Origin: Corynebacterium meitnerae
GTDB lineage: Bacteria > Actinomycetota > Actinomycetes > Mycobacteriales > Mycobacteriaceae
Length of the DNA: 41,085 nucleotides
Assembly: GCF_027570075.1 (NCBI RefSeq)
Contig: NZ_JAKMUS010000019.1
Location: 1-41,085 of the forward strand
Reading direction: 5' to 3'
Shown: piece by piece, positions 35,234 to 41,085 of the stretch
How the letters are laid out: each line of letters starts with the position of its first letter
How positions within the stretch are numbered: the first letter of the stretch is position 1
Notes under the pieces: generated by a model
What the model was told of the DNA's origin: nothing
Database searches by the model: none
Seen by the model: only the letters and a program-made list of their open reading frames with translations
Position numbers and translations under genes: made by a program

Positions 35234-35744
35234 GTCGAGGAGCCTACCCGCACTATTCGTGTTCATCGCGGTCGCCTTAGCTGGGTGCGCGCAAGAAAGC
35301 AGTGAGCTTATCGACGTTTCCCCAACCCCCACCCTCCCCCTCTCCCCTTCTCCCGGGCCATGCCCCTACCTTGACGTGGAGTTCGTGGAGAGCGCCAATG
35401 GGCAACGCGTCACCGGCTCCGGCATCGACGACCGCTTTGAGCCCCCAGCGTGCGTGTTTTACACCTATGGCGAGGAACAGCAGCTTGAGGTCACCGTCCA
35501 CCACACCGCCTCCACCGAGGCAGCCCGCGCGATTGTGGACGAAGCCGCCCCCGTCGGCTCCACCTCCCCTGCAGACAGTCCAGCTGGCTGGTCCGGTGGG
35601 CGTTCCGGTGGGACTGACAGTGCGGCAGGTGCCGTCTACGCCGTATCCAAGGACTCCACGGCCGTGGTGGTGCACAGCAATCAGGCCGAATCGGTGAAGG
35701 CGCAGGCTGTGGCGGAGGAAGTCATCAGGCGCCAGGGGCTGTAG
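35232..35744 (+). CDS. DUF2020 lipoprotein
   Basis: The 170-residue exported protein has a short signal peptide and lipobox LAGC (Cys19) right after ATG 35232, which fixes the start. After a Ser/Pro linker comes a DUF2020-like domain, with CPYLDVEFV, GQRVTGSGIDDRF, ACVFYTY, then VHHTASTEAARAIVDEAAP and a late AVYAVSKDSTAVVVHSNQ. The family is corynebacterial and its role unknown. It is divergent from, and start-overlapping with, the two-component system, so it could be its sensor partner or target. It overlaps the convergent small membrane gene by 20 bases. Confidence 0.9.
   Translation: MSRSLPALFVFIAVALAGCAQESSELIDVSPTPTLPLSPSPGPCPYLDVEFVESANGQRVTGSGIDDRFEPPACVFYTYGEEQQLEVTVHHTASTEAARAIVDEAAPVGSTSPADSPAGWSGGRSGGTDSAAGAVYAVSKDSTAVVVHSNQAESVKAQAVAEEVIRRQGL
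35241..35246 (-). promoter_or_regulatory. -10 box TAGGCT of the kinase gene, inside the lipoprotein CDS
   Basis: TAGGCT on the minus strand is followed by seven bases and ATG 35233. It lies within the fourth and fifth codons of the lipoprotein gene. Confidence 0.55.
35306..35316 (-). repeat. Iterated 11-mer CGTCGATAAGC, copy 9 of 10
   Basis: Exact match inside the lipoprotein gene, coding Leu-Ile-Asp. Confidence 0.8.
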
Positions 35745-35889
35745 TGACGTCGTTGTACGGCATGACGGTAGCCACCCACGGGAAAACAACCTCCATGAGC
35801 AGGAAGAACACTGCCGTGAGGATGATCAGGGTGAGCAGGAGTTTCAGGGGAAACGGGCCCGGCAGGGCGTTCCACAGTGCGCGGTACAT
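35725..35889 (-). CDS. Small 54-residue single-pass membrane protein
   Basis: The frame is MYRALWNALPGPFP, then a hydrophobic helix (about residues 15-33), then a conserved-looking VVFPWVATVMPYND and a TGA stop. I recall that actinobacterial sortase loci often carry such MYRALW...VFPW peptides, so I take it as real. It starts five bases after the sortase stop and is too short for a 60-residue cutoff. An AGAGG is found upstream. The function is unknown. Confidence 0.75.
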   Translation of the reverse strand: MYRALWNALPGPFPLKLLLTLIILTAVFFLLMEVVFPWVATVMPYNDVTTAPGA

Positions 35890-35894
35890 GGGGC

Positions 35895-36629
35895 TTACCT
35901 CTTCGGGGTGATATCGGTTTGAACGGCGTGGATGATCATGCGTTCGGCGTTGGAGAATTGGGGGTGGCAGGTGGTCAGGGTGAGCATCGGCAGTAGATCG
36001 GGGGACACCTTCTCCCCCTGCTGACCAGGCCGCGGAGCAATGACGGAGACATCCGAGGGCACCGTGATGTGCCGGCCAAGCACCCCGGCGTAGTCACCAC
36101 CAGCAACGCGATCGAGCGCCGGCCCGGACAAACACCCTTCCATATCCCCGCGGCGGCCAGCCCCGCCTTCCATCGGCAGGACCCGGTATGTCACGGTGGC
36201 CTCGCGTGTTTCCACCACGATCTCATCGCACGCTTTCAGCCGGCCCAGATCATTAAACGGAGCGCCCTTGCCCACGCGGTGGCCCGCCAACGCGAAGTTG
36301 CCCGGCGCACCCGGCATCTGGGTGTCGGAGTAGTGGCCCGGCCCCGTCAACAGCGCAGCATCATCAGTGCCTTCCACCACCGCGTACTGGTAATCCGCAC
36401 CGAATGCGGGGATACGCAACACCGCGAAGGCATCGCCCAAGGAGGGGGTGTGGTTGGTGCGGGGGTTGGTCCAGGCGTCGTTAAGCTGCTCCTGCGCTTG
36501 AGATTGCTTGCGGCCCGCGTCGAGGTTGGTCCAGTACGCCTCATAGAACGCGAACAGCAACAACAGCACGCCGAGCGTGAGCAGCACCTCGCCGATCACC
36601 TCGCGCGTATTCACCGTCCTCGAAGACAT
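35895..36629 (-). CDS. Class E sortase (SrtE-like)
   Basis: The 244-residue membrane-anchored transpeptidase has one N-terminal helix at about 12-30 (VLLTLGVLLLLFAFYEAYW). The sortase core has the catalytic His in LAGHRVGKG (about 116), Cys in LTLTTCHPQ (about 221) and Arg in AERMI. Class E enzymes attach cell-wall proteins (LAXTG-type signals) or act as housekeeping sortases in actinobacteria. The LCP and amidase genes in the window fit a wall context, but no sortase substrate is encoded here. A TAATGT box lies six bases before ATG 36629, so this start too is probably leaderless. Confidence 0.93.
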   Translation of the reverse strand: MSSRTVNTREVIGEVLLTLGVLLLLFAFYEAYWTNLDAGRKQSQAQEQLNDAWTNPRTNHTPSLGDAFAVLRIPAFGADYQYAVVEGTDDAALLTGPGHYSDTQMPGAPGNFALAGHRVGKGAPFNDLGRLKACDEIVVETREATVTYRVLPMEGGAGRRGDMEGCLSGPALDRVAGGDYAGVLGRHITVPSDVSVIAPRPGQQGEKVSPDLLPMLTLTTCHPQFSNAERMIIHAVQTDITPKR

Positions 36630-36682
36630 GCCCTAACATTAACGCAGCACTAACCGCGACCAACCGAGGAGAGACGAACCCC

Positions 36683-37864
36683 ATGATCGAAGCATTCGTC
36701 TACCCGGTATCCGCGGTGATGAAGTTCTGGCACTGGCTCCTCGCCGACATCTTCACCGTCTCCCCGGATACCGCCTGGGTGATCTCCATCTTCCTGCTCG
36801 TGGTCACCGTGCGTGGCTTCCTCGTGCCCTTCAACTGGTCTATCTTCAAATCCTCGCGCATGATGCTTATGATGCGCCCTGAACAGGCCAGACTCGAAGA
36901 GCAATACGGCGAATCCCTCGACGTCGACGACATCGAGGCGCACGAAAAAGCCCTCAAGAAACTCAACAAAGAGTACGGCTACAACCCGGTCACCGGCTGC
37001 ATCCCGCCTCTCGTGCAGATCCCCTTCATCCTGGGCCTCTACCGCCTCTTGTTGTGGATGTCCGTGCCCGAAAACGGCCGCACCGGCTCCAACATCGGCC
37101 TGCTCACGCCGGATGACATCGCCGGATTCCTCCAGGCGTCCTTCCTCGGCGTTCCGCTGCCCGCCTACGTGAGCATGAGCTCCGAACAGTTCGCGGCGCT
37201 CGGCACAACCAGCTCTGAGGTGCGCGCGGTGGCTATCCCGATGCTCATCAGCGCCATCGCGTTTACCACCTTCAACACGTTCGTCTCCCAGCTCCGCTCC
37301 CGCGTACACCTCGACTGGGACGCCCACATGTCCGTCAAGGTGTACCACCTCATGTGGTGGATGCTCTTCATCATCCCCATCATGCTGGGCATCGTCGGCA
37401 TGACCGGCCTGATCCCCATCGCCCTGCTCATGTACTGGTTCTTGGGCAACCTGTGGACGCTGATTCAAACCATCATCCTCTGGTGGGCGCTGTCCGTCCG
37501 CTACCCGCTGGAAGACCAACACATCGAGCACATCGAGACCACCCGCGGCACCGTCACCGAGCCAAGTGCTTCACGACGCCGCCGCTTCCTCGTCGCCCTC
37601 ACCCGCCCCTGGACGCTGCCCCGCGTGCGCCGCGAAAACAAGCACGAGAAGAAAACCGAAAAGCTTGAGCGGAAGGAAAAGAAGGCGCACAAGAAGACCG
37701 TCGCGAAGCAAAAGCGCGAGGTGCAATCCGCAAAGCGCAAGGCCGAATGGCAGCGCAGAAGAGAAGAAAGAGCTGCGGCTAAATCGAGTAATCCGGCGGC
37801 GGAACCGACAGCATCTGACGAGCCAGATCCTTCGCCGTCACCAACGGAGCCTCATCCCGAGTAA
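36683..37864 (+). CDS. YidC/Oxa1-family membrane protein insertase (paralogue)
   Basis: The 393-residue protein lacks the large periplasmic P1 domain of enterobacterial YidC. It has five to six helices and the family Arg in helix 1 (TVRGFLVPF), NPVTGCIPPLVQIPFILGL and a conserved WWMLFIIPIM region. A basic tail of about 90 residues (KHEKKTEKLERKEKKAHKKT, then a Pro/Ser end) resembles the ribosome-binding tail of mitochondrial Oxa1. It inserts membrane proteins at the Sec site. A second yidC is expected at the origin. GAGGAG precedes ATG 36683. Its last 86 bases overlap the convergent TetR gene. Confidence 0.9.
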   Translation: MIEAFVYPVSAVMKFWHWLLADIFTVSPDTAWVISIFLLVVTVRGFLVPFNWSIFKSSRMMLMMRPEQARLEEQYGESLDVDDIEAHEKALKKLNKEYGYNPVTGCIPPLVQIPFILGLYRLLLWMSVPENGRTGSNIGLLTPDDIAGFLQASFLGVPLPAYVSMSSEQFAALGTTSSEVRAVAIPMLISAIAFTTFNTFVSQLRSRVHLDWDAHMSVKVYHLMWWMLFIIPIMLGIVGMTGLIPIALLMYWFLGNLWTLIQTIILWWALSVRYPLEDQHIEHIETTRGTVTEPSASRRRRFLVALTRPWTLPRVRRENKHEKKTEKLERKEKKAHKKTVAKQKREVQSAKRKAEWQRRREERAAAKSSNPAAEPTASDEPDPSPSPTEPHPE

Positions 37865-38417
37865 TCCGCGCGCCCGTCATGCCGCCATCCAGGAAGATGA
37901 GCAGCTGGCTAGCCTGATCCTCTGACGGGTAGCCGTTCTTCTTGTTCAACAGCTCCGTCATCGTGCCGTGCATCCATTCGCGGTGGGCCACGCACGTGTC
38001 CACAATCTCGCGCTCCGAGTCCGTCTCCGGGCGGGGATACTCCGCGGCAGCGTTAATAAATGGGGATCCGCGGAAGTCCTTCTGCGGCTCCTCCTCAATA
38101 GCCATGTCGAAGAACGCCAGGATCTTCGAATCCGCATCAATCATCGTGGCGGTCTTGTCACGCCAGCGGGTGCGGTACTGCTCATCCATCTGCTCCAGAT
38201 AAGCAATCACCAGGTTGTCCTTCGACCCCAGCAACGAGTACAGGGAGGCCTTAGCCACATCAGCCTCGCGCAAGATCCGGTCAATACCAATGACACGGAT
38301 GCCTTCCTCCGTGAACAGCTTGGTCGCCGCATCCAAAAGACGCTGACGCGGGCTCGGTCTGTTGCGGCGGCGCGTCGGCGTCTTCTTCTTCGAGGTTGAG
38401 GAACTGTCCTGGGTCAC
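37779..38417 (-). CDS. TetR-family transcriptional regulator
   Basis: The 212-residue protein has the helix-turn-helix at about 30-60 (IDRILREADVAKASLYSLLGSK, key residues V-A-K-A-S-L-Y) after a basic KKKTPTRRRNRPSPRQ leader. The ligand-binding domain follows. It is nearest to YxaF/LmrA-type regulators. The start is GTG 38417, with TATATT seven bases upstream; ATG 38453 would lie upstream of that box. The last 29 codons overlap yidC on the opposite strand. Its operator and targets are unknown; a likely one lies near the box. Confidence 0.9.
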   Translation of the reverse strand: MTQDSSSTSKKKTPTRRRNRPSPRQRLLDAATKLFTEEGIRVIGIDRILREADVAKASLYSLLGSKDNLVIAYLEQMDEQYRTRWRDKTATMIDADSKILAFFDMAIEEEPQKDFRGSPFINAAAEYPRPETDSEREIVDTCVAHREWMHGTMTELLNKKNGYPSEDQASQLLIFLDGGMTGARITRDEAPLVTAKDLARQMLSVPPPDYSI

Positions 38418-38424
38418 GCCCCTC

Positions 38425-38430
38425 AATATA
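38425..38430 (-). promoter_or_regulatory. -10 box TATATT of the TetR gene (leaderless)
   Basis: TATATT on the minus strand is followed by seven bases and GTG 38417. Confidence 0.55.
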
Positions 38431-38475
38431 GACAAACCGGTACGTTCATTCAACGGGTGGGAGCAAAAAGCTCTC

Positions 38476-38486
38476 GCTTATCGACG
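38476..38486 (-). repeat. Iterated 11-mer CGTCGATAAGC, copy 10 of 10
   Basis: Exact match overlapping the stop codon of the GlsB-like gene (the TAA is part of the motif). It therefore cannot be explained by a conserved Leu-Ile-Asp peptide. Confidence 0.8.
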
Positions 38487-38744
38487 ACTCCCCGTCACCT
38501 TATTCAGCACCCACAGCACAATAACCGCACCGAAGATACAGGTCAGGAAACTAAAGAACAGACCCTTGCTCTCCACATCCACGAAAGCGGAAAGGATCCA
38601 ACCGCCCAACAAACCACCGACAACACCGGCGGCAATATTGGCGATGATGCCCATCGACTCATCGCGATTCATAATCATCGACGCAATCCAACCAGCAATA
38701 CCGCCGATAACGATCCAAGCAATGAAACCCATAGAAATAGTCAT
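38478..38744 (-). CDS. GlsB/YeaQ/YmgE-family stress-response membrane protein
   Basis: The 88-residue protein has three membrane segments with the Gly-rich transglycosylase-associated pattern (IGGIAGWIASMIM, IAAGVVGGLLGGWIL, FLTCIFGAVIVLWVLNKV). Such proteins are induced in acid and other stresses in many bacteria. AAGGAG lies eight bases before ATG 38744. It is a likely single-gene unit, downstream of the terminator of the UspA gene. Confidence 0.92.
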   Translation of the reverse strand: MTISMGFIAWIVIGGIAGWIASMIMNRDESMGIIANIAAGVVGGLLGGWILSAFVDVESKGLFFSFLTCIFGAVIVLWVLNKVTGSRR

Positions 38745-38837
38745 TATTAGTACTCCTTAAATACCGATAACTTTGCGTTTTCTGCGTTTCCGCAATCTCA
38801 GCGCGTACTTGCACGCGCAACAACCCATTATGCGTGC

Positions 38838-38875
38838 GAAAAAACAACCGCGGGCAACGATTTACCCACGGTTGT
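38838..38875 (-). terminator. Intrinsic terminator after the UspA gene
   Basis: On the minus strand the arms ACAACCG and CGGTTGT plus inner GGG/CCC enclose a ten-base loop, with one mismatch. A run of six T follows. Confidence 0.85.
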
Positions 38876-38918
38876 ATAACGTTTCAGCTTTTCAGCTGGC
38901 TAAGTGCTTGGTGCGCTT

Positions 38919-39821
38919 TTACTGTGGCAGGATCTCCGGACGAACCACCATCATCGGGCACGGAGCCGCCTGCAGCAGCGCACGCGACGTGGAACCAAGG
39001 AGCATGCCCTTGAAACCACCACGGCCGTGCGAACCAGTGATGAGCAGCTGGGCCTTCTCCGCCTGGTCCACCAGCGCGCGGACCGCACGGTCACGCGTGA
39101 TCACCTTGGTCACGGTCACATCCGGGTACTTCGCCATCAGAGGGGCGAGCGCCGCATCAAGCTTCTGCTCACGCTCTTCCTCGAAGCGCTTCCACTGGTT
39201 ATCCCCCAGGATCGCACCGGAGACGGAATCATGCATCTGGTTCTCCAGGTACGTGTGCACAGCAACAAGCTCTGCCCCACGTGCATTGGCTTCCTCAAAA
39301 GCAACTTCGGTTGCCTTCGCGGAAACCTCAGAGCCATCCACACCAACAACGACCGGGCCGTACTTGGTCTCATCCGTCACCGCATTGTCATCACGCACCA
39401 CCACGACCGGGCAGGAAGCGTGGGAGACCACAGCAGCGGACACGGAGCCCAGCACCATGCCGGACAGGCCACCCAAACCGCGGGAGCCCATGACAATCAT
39501 CGTGGAGCTCTTCGACATATCCAGCAGCATGTCGATCGGGGAGCCCTCGACCACGGTGTGGCCGATCTCCAGATCAGGAGCAACCTCAAGCGCGAGCTTC
39601 TTGGCTTCCTCGATCTTGTGCAGGCATTCCCTCTGCAAATCGTCGAAAAGCTCCTGCGGCGGGACCATGCCCTCCGCATAGAGGAACTGCGGCATGGTGT
39701 AGGAGGACGCAAGACGAAGCGGCACCCCACGCTTATTCGCAGTGTTGGCCGCCCAACGGACGGCATTATTCGACGGTTCTCCGCCATCAACAGCGACGAC
39801 GACGGCTTTTTGCTGGCTCAT
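38919..39821 (-). CDS. Universal stress protein with two UspA domains
   Basis: The 300-residue protein is a tandem of two UspA domains. Each has the ATP-binding loop G2xG9xG(S/T): MGSRGLGGLSGMVLGS near 112-127 and GSHGRGGFKGMLLGS near 262-276. Both begin with an Asp in the nucleotide site (VVAVDGG and VVGVDGS). It is soluble and probably binds ATP, with roles in redox or stationary-phase stress. AAAGG lies seven bases before ATG 39821, and a strong terminator follows. It stands alone. Confidence 0.95.
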   Translation of the reverse strand: MSQQKAVVVAVDGGEPSNNAVRWAANTANKRGVPLRLASSYTMPQFLYAEGMVPPQELFDDLQRECLHKIEEAKKLALEVAPDLEIGHTVVEGSPIDMLLDMSKSSTMIVMGSRGLGGLSGMVLGSVSAAVVSHASCPVVVVRDDNAVTDETKYGPVVVGVDGSEVSAKATEVAFEEANARGAELVAVHTYLENQMHDSVSGAILGDNQWKRFEEEREQKLDAALAPLMAKYPDVTVTKVITRDRAVRALVDQAEKAQLLITGSHGRGGFKGMLLGSTSRALLQAAPCPMMVVRPEILPQ

Positions 39822-39904
39822 GAGCGTGCCTTTCCGCTACAGCTTGTGTGCTTAAGCACCGGACACCACCCATTGTAGCGCCGGCTCCGACATCCGTTCC
39901 TAGG

Positions 39905-40051
39905 CTAGTTAGGAATCTCTACCGGGGTAGCGCCCGGGGCGTTAGCCGGGAAAAGGATGGTGTAGAGCGACCACAGGAAATCGGCAATCATCTTGCCAAT
40001 ACCGTCGCTGAAGAACTGGGAAAGCTGACCAACAATCGCATCAAGATTCAT
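39905..40051 (-). CDS. 48-residue amphipathic small protein (porin-like candidate)
   Basis: The 48-residue peptide has no signal peptide. Residues 4-33 form an amphipathic helix with hydrophobics every three to four positions (IVGQLSQFFSDGIGKMI onward), then a Pro/Ala-rich tail. Size and character recall the 45-57-residue corynebacterial outer-membrane channel peptides PorA and PorH, but I cannot claim sequence similarity. A -10 box, TAATTT, lies seven bases before ATG 40051. Its promoter overlaps that of the divergent pseudouridine synthase gene. It may also be a membrane-active or toxin-like peptide. Confidence 0.65.
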   Translation of the reverse strand: MNLDAIVGQLSQFFSDGIGKMIADFLWSLYTILFPANAPGATPVEIPN

Positions 40052-40057
40052 GTGGAA

Positions 40058-40064
40058 TAAATTA
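40058..40064. promoter_or_regulatory. Overlapping divergent -10 boxes (small protein / pseudouridine synthase)
   Basis: In TAAATTA, TAAATT (plus) serves the synthase and TAATTT (minus) serves the small protein. Five base pairs are shared, and each lies seven bases from its start codon. Confidence 0.6.
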
Positions 40065-40070
40065 GTACAT

Positions 40071-41036
40071 GTGACGGACGATAGGAAGCAGAAGAAGTAC
40101 CCACCTTTACCACCGCGCGACGGACTCGGCGCTACCCGCGCCCGCGTCCCGGATGGTGAGCCCATTCAGGCCTGGGACTTCATCTGGCATCTCGTGTCCA
40201 CCCAACGTCACCGCCACCCGGACGACAATGAGAACGCTGTGAGCAAAAGGTTCAAGGACGGGGAGGTCGTCCTGGCTGATGCCACTCCCATTGACCCGTC
40301 CGACGAACTTCAACCCGGTACGGATGTCTTCTTCTACCGGCGCCCAGCGCCTGAAACCCGTGTGCCGTACTCGATCCGCACGGTCTACGAGGACAGCGGA
40401 ATCCTGGTGGTGCACAAACCACCATTCTTAGCGACGATGCCCCGCGCCTCCCACATCACCGAAAACGTCACCGTCCGCCTCCGTCGTGCCACTGGCAACG
40501 AGGAACTGACACCGGCCCACCGTTTGGACCGAATGACCTCTGGCCTTCTCCTTCTAACCAAGCGCGCCTCCCTGCGTGGCGCGTACCAGGAGCTCTTCGC
40601 CCGCCGGGAGGTAGACAAGCTCTATGAAGCAATTGCCGACGACAAAGGGCTGGCCCCCACCACCTGGGAGCACCACATTGAGAAGAACGAAGGCGAACTG
40701 GCCTCCCGCATCGTTCCCGATGCTGAGCCCAATGCGTTGACGTACCTCAATTCCGTGGAGCCGATCCCCGGCAAGCCAGGAGTGTCGCGGTACATGCTGC
40801 AGCCTGTCACCGGGCGCACACATCAGCTCCGCGTTCAGATGAACGCCGCTGGAGTGCCCATCCACGGGGACCCTGTGTACCCCGAACTACTGCCGGCCGC
40901 CGGCGAAGACTTCGGCAAGCCCATGATGCTGACTGCCGTCGCGCTAGCCTTCCGCGATCCAGTAACCAAGCTGCCTCGCTGCTTCACGACGGATGGCTAC
41001 TCCCACCTGCCCCTCCCCGAACAGCTATTCCGTTAA
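40071..41036 (+). CDS. RluA-family RNA pseudouridine synthase
   Basis: The 321-residue enzyme isomerises uridine in rRNA or tRNA. The active-site motif AHRLDRMTSGL (catalytic Asp) lies near residue 150, GRTHQLRVQMNAAGVPIHGDPVYP near 245 (key residues G-R-T-H-Q-L-R), and LVVHKPP-like ILVVHKPPFLATMP near 110. The N-terminal region is S4-like but degenerate. The start is GTG 40071, seven bases after TAAATT, rather than the ATG at 40050. RNA position and substrate are unknown. Confidence 0.93.
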   Translation: MTDDRKQKKYPPLPPRDGLGATRARVPDGEPIQAWDFIWHLVSTQRHRHPDDNENAVSKRFKDGEVVLADATPIDPSDELQPGTDVFFYRRPAPETRVPYSIRTVYEDSGILVVHKPPFLATMPRASHITENVTVRLRRATGNEELTPAHRLDRMTSGLLLLTKRASLRGAYQELFARREVDKLYEAIADDKGLAPTTWEHHIEKNEGELASRIVPDAEPNALTYLNSVEPIPGKPGVSRYMLQPVTGRTHQLRVQMNAAGVPIHGDPVYPELLPAAGEDFGKPMMLTAVALAFRDPVTKLPRCFTTDGYSHLPLPEQLFR

Positions 41037-41085
41037 GTAAGCCCTTGGTTGGGTTGGTTTGTCTTTGTGGTTGTTGGCGGGTTGT

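Noticed and set aside
41037..41085. G/T-rich end of the window (GGTTGGGTTGGTTTG and onward)
   Set aside because: Possible quadruplex or terminator, but it is cut by the window edge and cannot be assessed.

Overview
The window looks like chromosomal DNA from a Corynebacterium (order Mycobacteriales). Four things suggest this: UDP-galactopyranose mutase for the galactan of a mycolic-acid cell wall; a short Lsr2-type nucleoid protein; actinobacteria-restricted families (DUF5926, DUF6474, DUF2020, Septum_form, class E sortase, DUF222-HNH); and many genes whose start codon lies 7-8 bases after a TANNNT -10 box, the usual sign of leaderless mRNA in corynebacteria. As I recall, the serS / pheA / mutase / LCP / GDPD order is similar to that of C. 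glutamicum. No tRNA, rRNA, CRISPR array, complete transposase or phage module was seen. No gene-free stretch exceeds 300 bases.

Layout. 1-1066: DUF222-HNH endonuclease copy 1 (minus strand, cut by the window edge). 1320-5812: four-carbon acid-sugar operon (GntP permease, L-threonate-type dehydrogenase, 3-oxo-tetronate-type kinase) and its FadR-type regulator. 5822-9279: divergent glf and a secreted PGRP-type amidase. 9276-14676: minus-strand operon serS - acyltransferase - acyltransferase - HAD phosphatase - glpK. 14721-16162: septum-formation-family protein and a small zincin. 16180-17497: an AbiEi-like/Vsr-like nuclease gene bracketed by two ~100-bp MITE-like direct repeats. 17559-19162: phosphatase and pheA. 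19188-24366: CPBP membrane protein, LCP ligase, amino-acid permease, DUF5926 and a glycerophosphodiesterase. 24498-31872: membrane alpha/beta hydrolase, msrA, sodA, an iron-box-preceded MFS exporter, a TM0106 RecB-like nuclease, DUF6474 and Lsr2. 32085-33173: DUF222-HNH copy 2, in the opposite orientation to copy 1. 33354-36629: NarL-type two-component system, DUF2020 lipoprotein, a small 54-aa membrane protein and a class E sortase. 36683-41036: YidC paralogue, TetR regulator, GlsB-like protein, double-UspA protein, a 48-aa amphipathic protein and a RluA-type pseudouridine synthase.

The genes mostly serve the cell envelope (glf, amidase, LCP, sortase, YidC, Septum_form, glycerophospholipid enzymes) and stress defence (SOD, MsrA, UspA, GlsB). 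The most unusual signals are not single genes. (i) An exact 11-mer, CGTCGATAAGC, occurs ten times although about 0.02 copies are expected. (ii) Two DUF222-HNH genes form a 31-kb head-to-head inverted repeat, with a conserved DnaA-box palindrome at the same distance upstream of each and a perfect-identity tract inside. (iii) A solitary nuclease gene sits between two MITE-like repeats. (iv) Three divergent gene pairs have overlapping leaderless promoters, and in one pair the two start codons share a single CATG.
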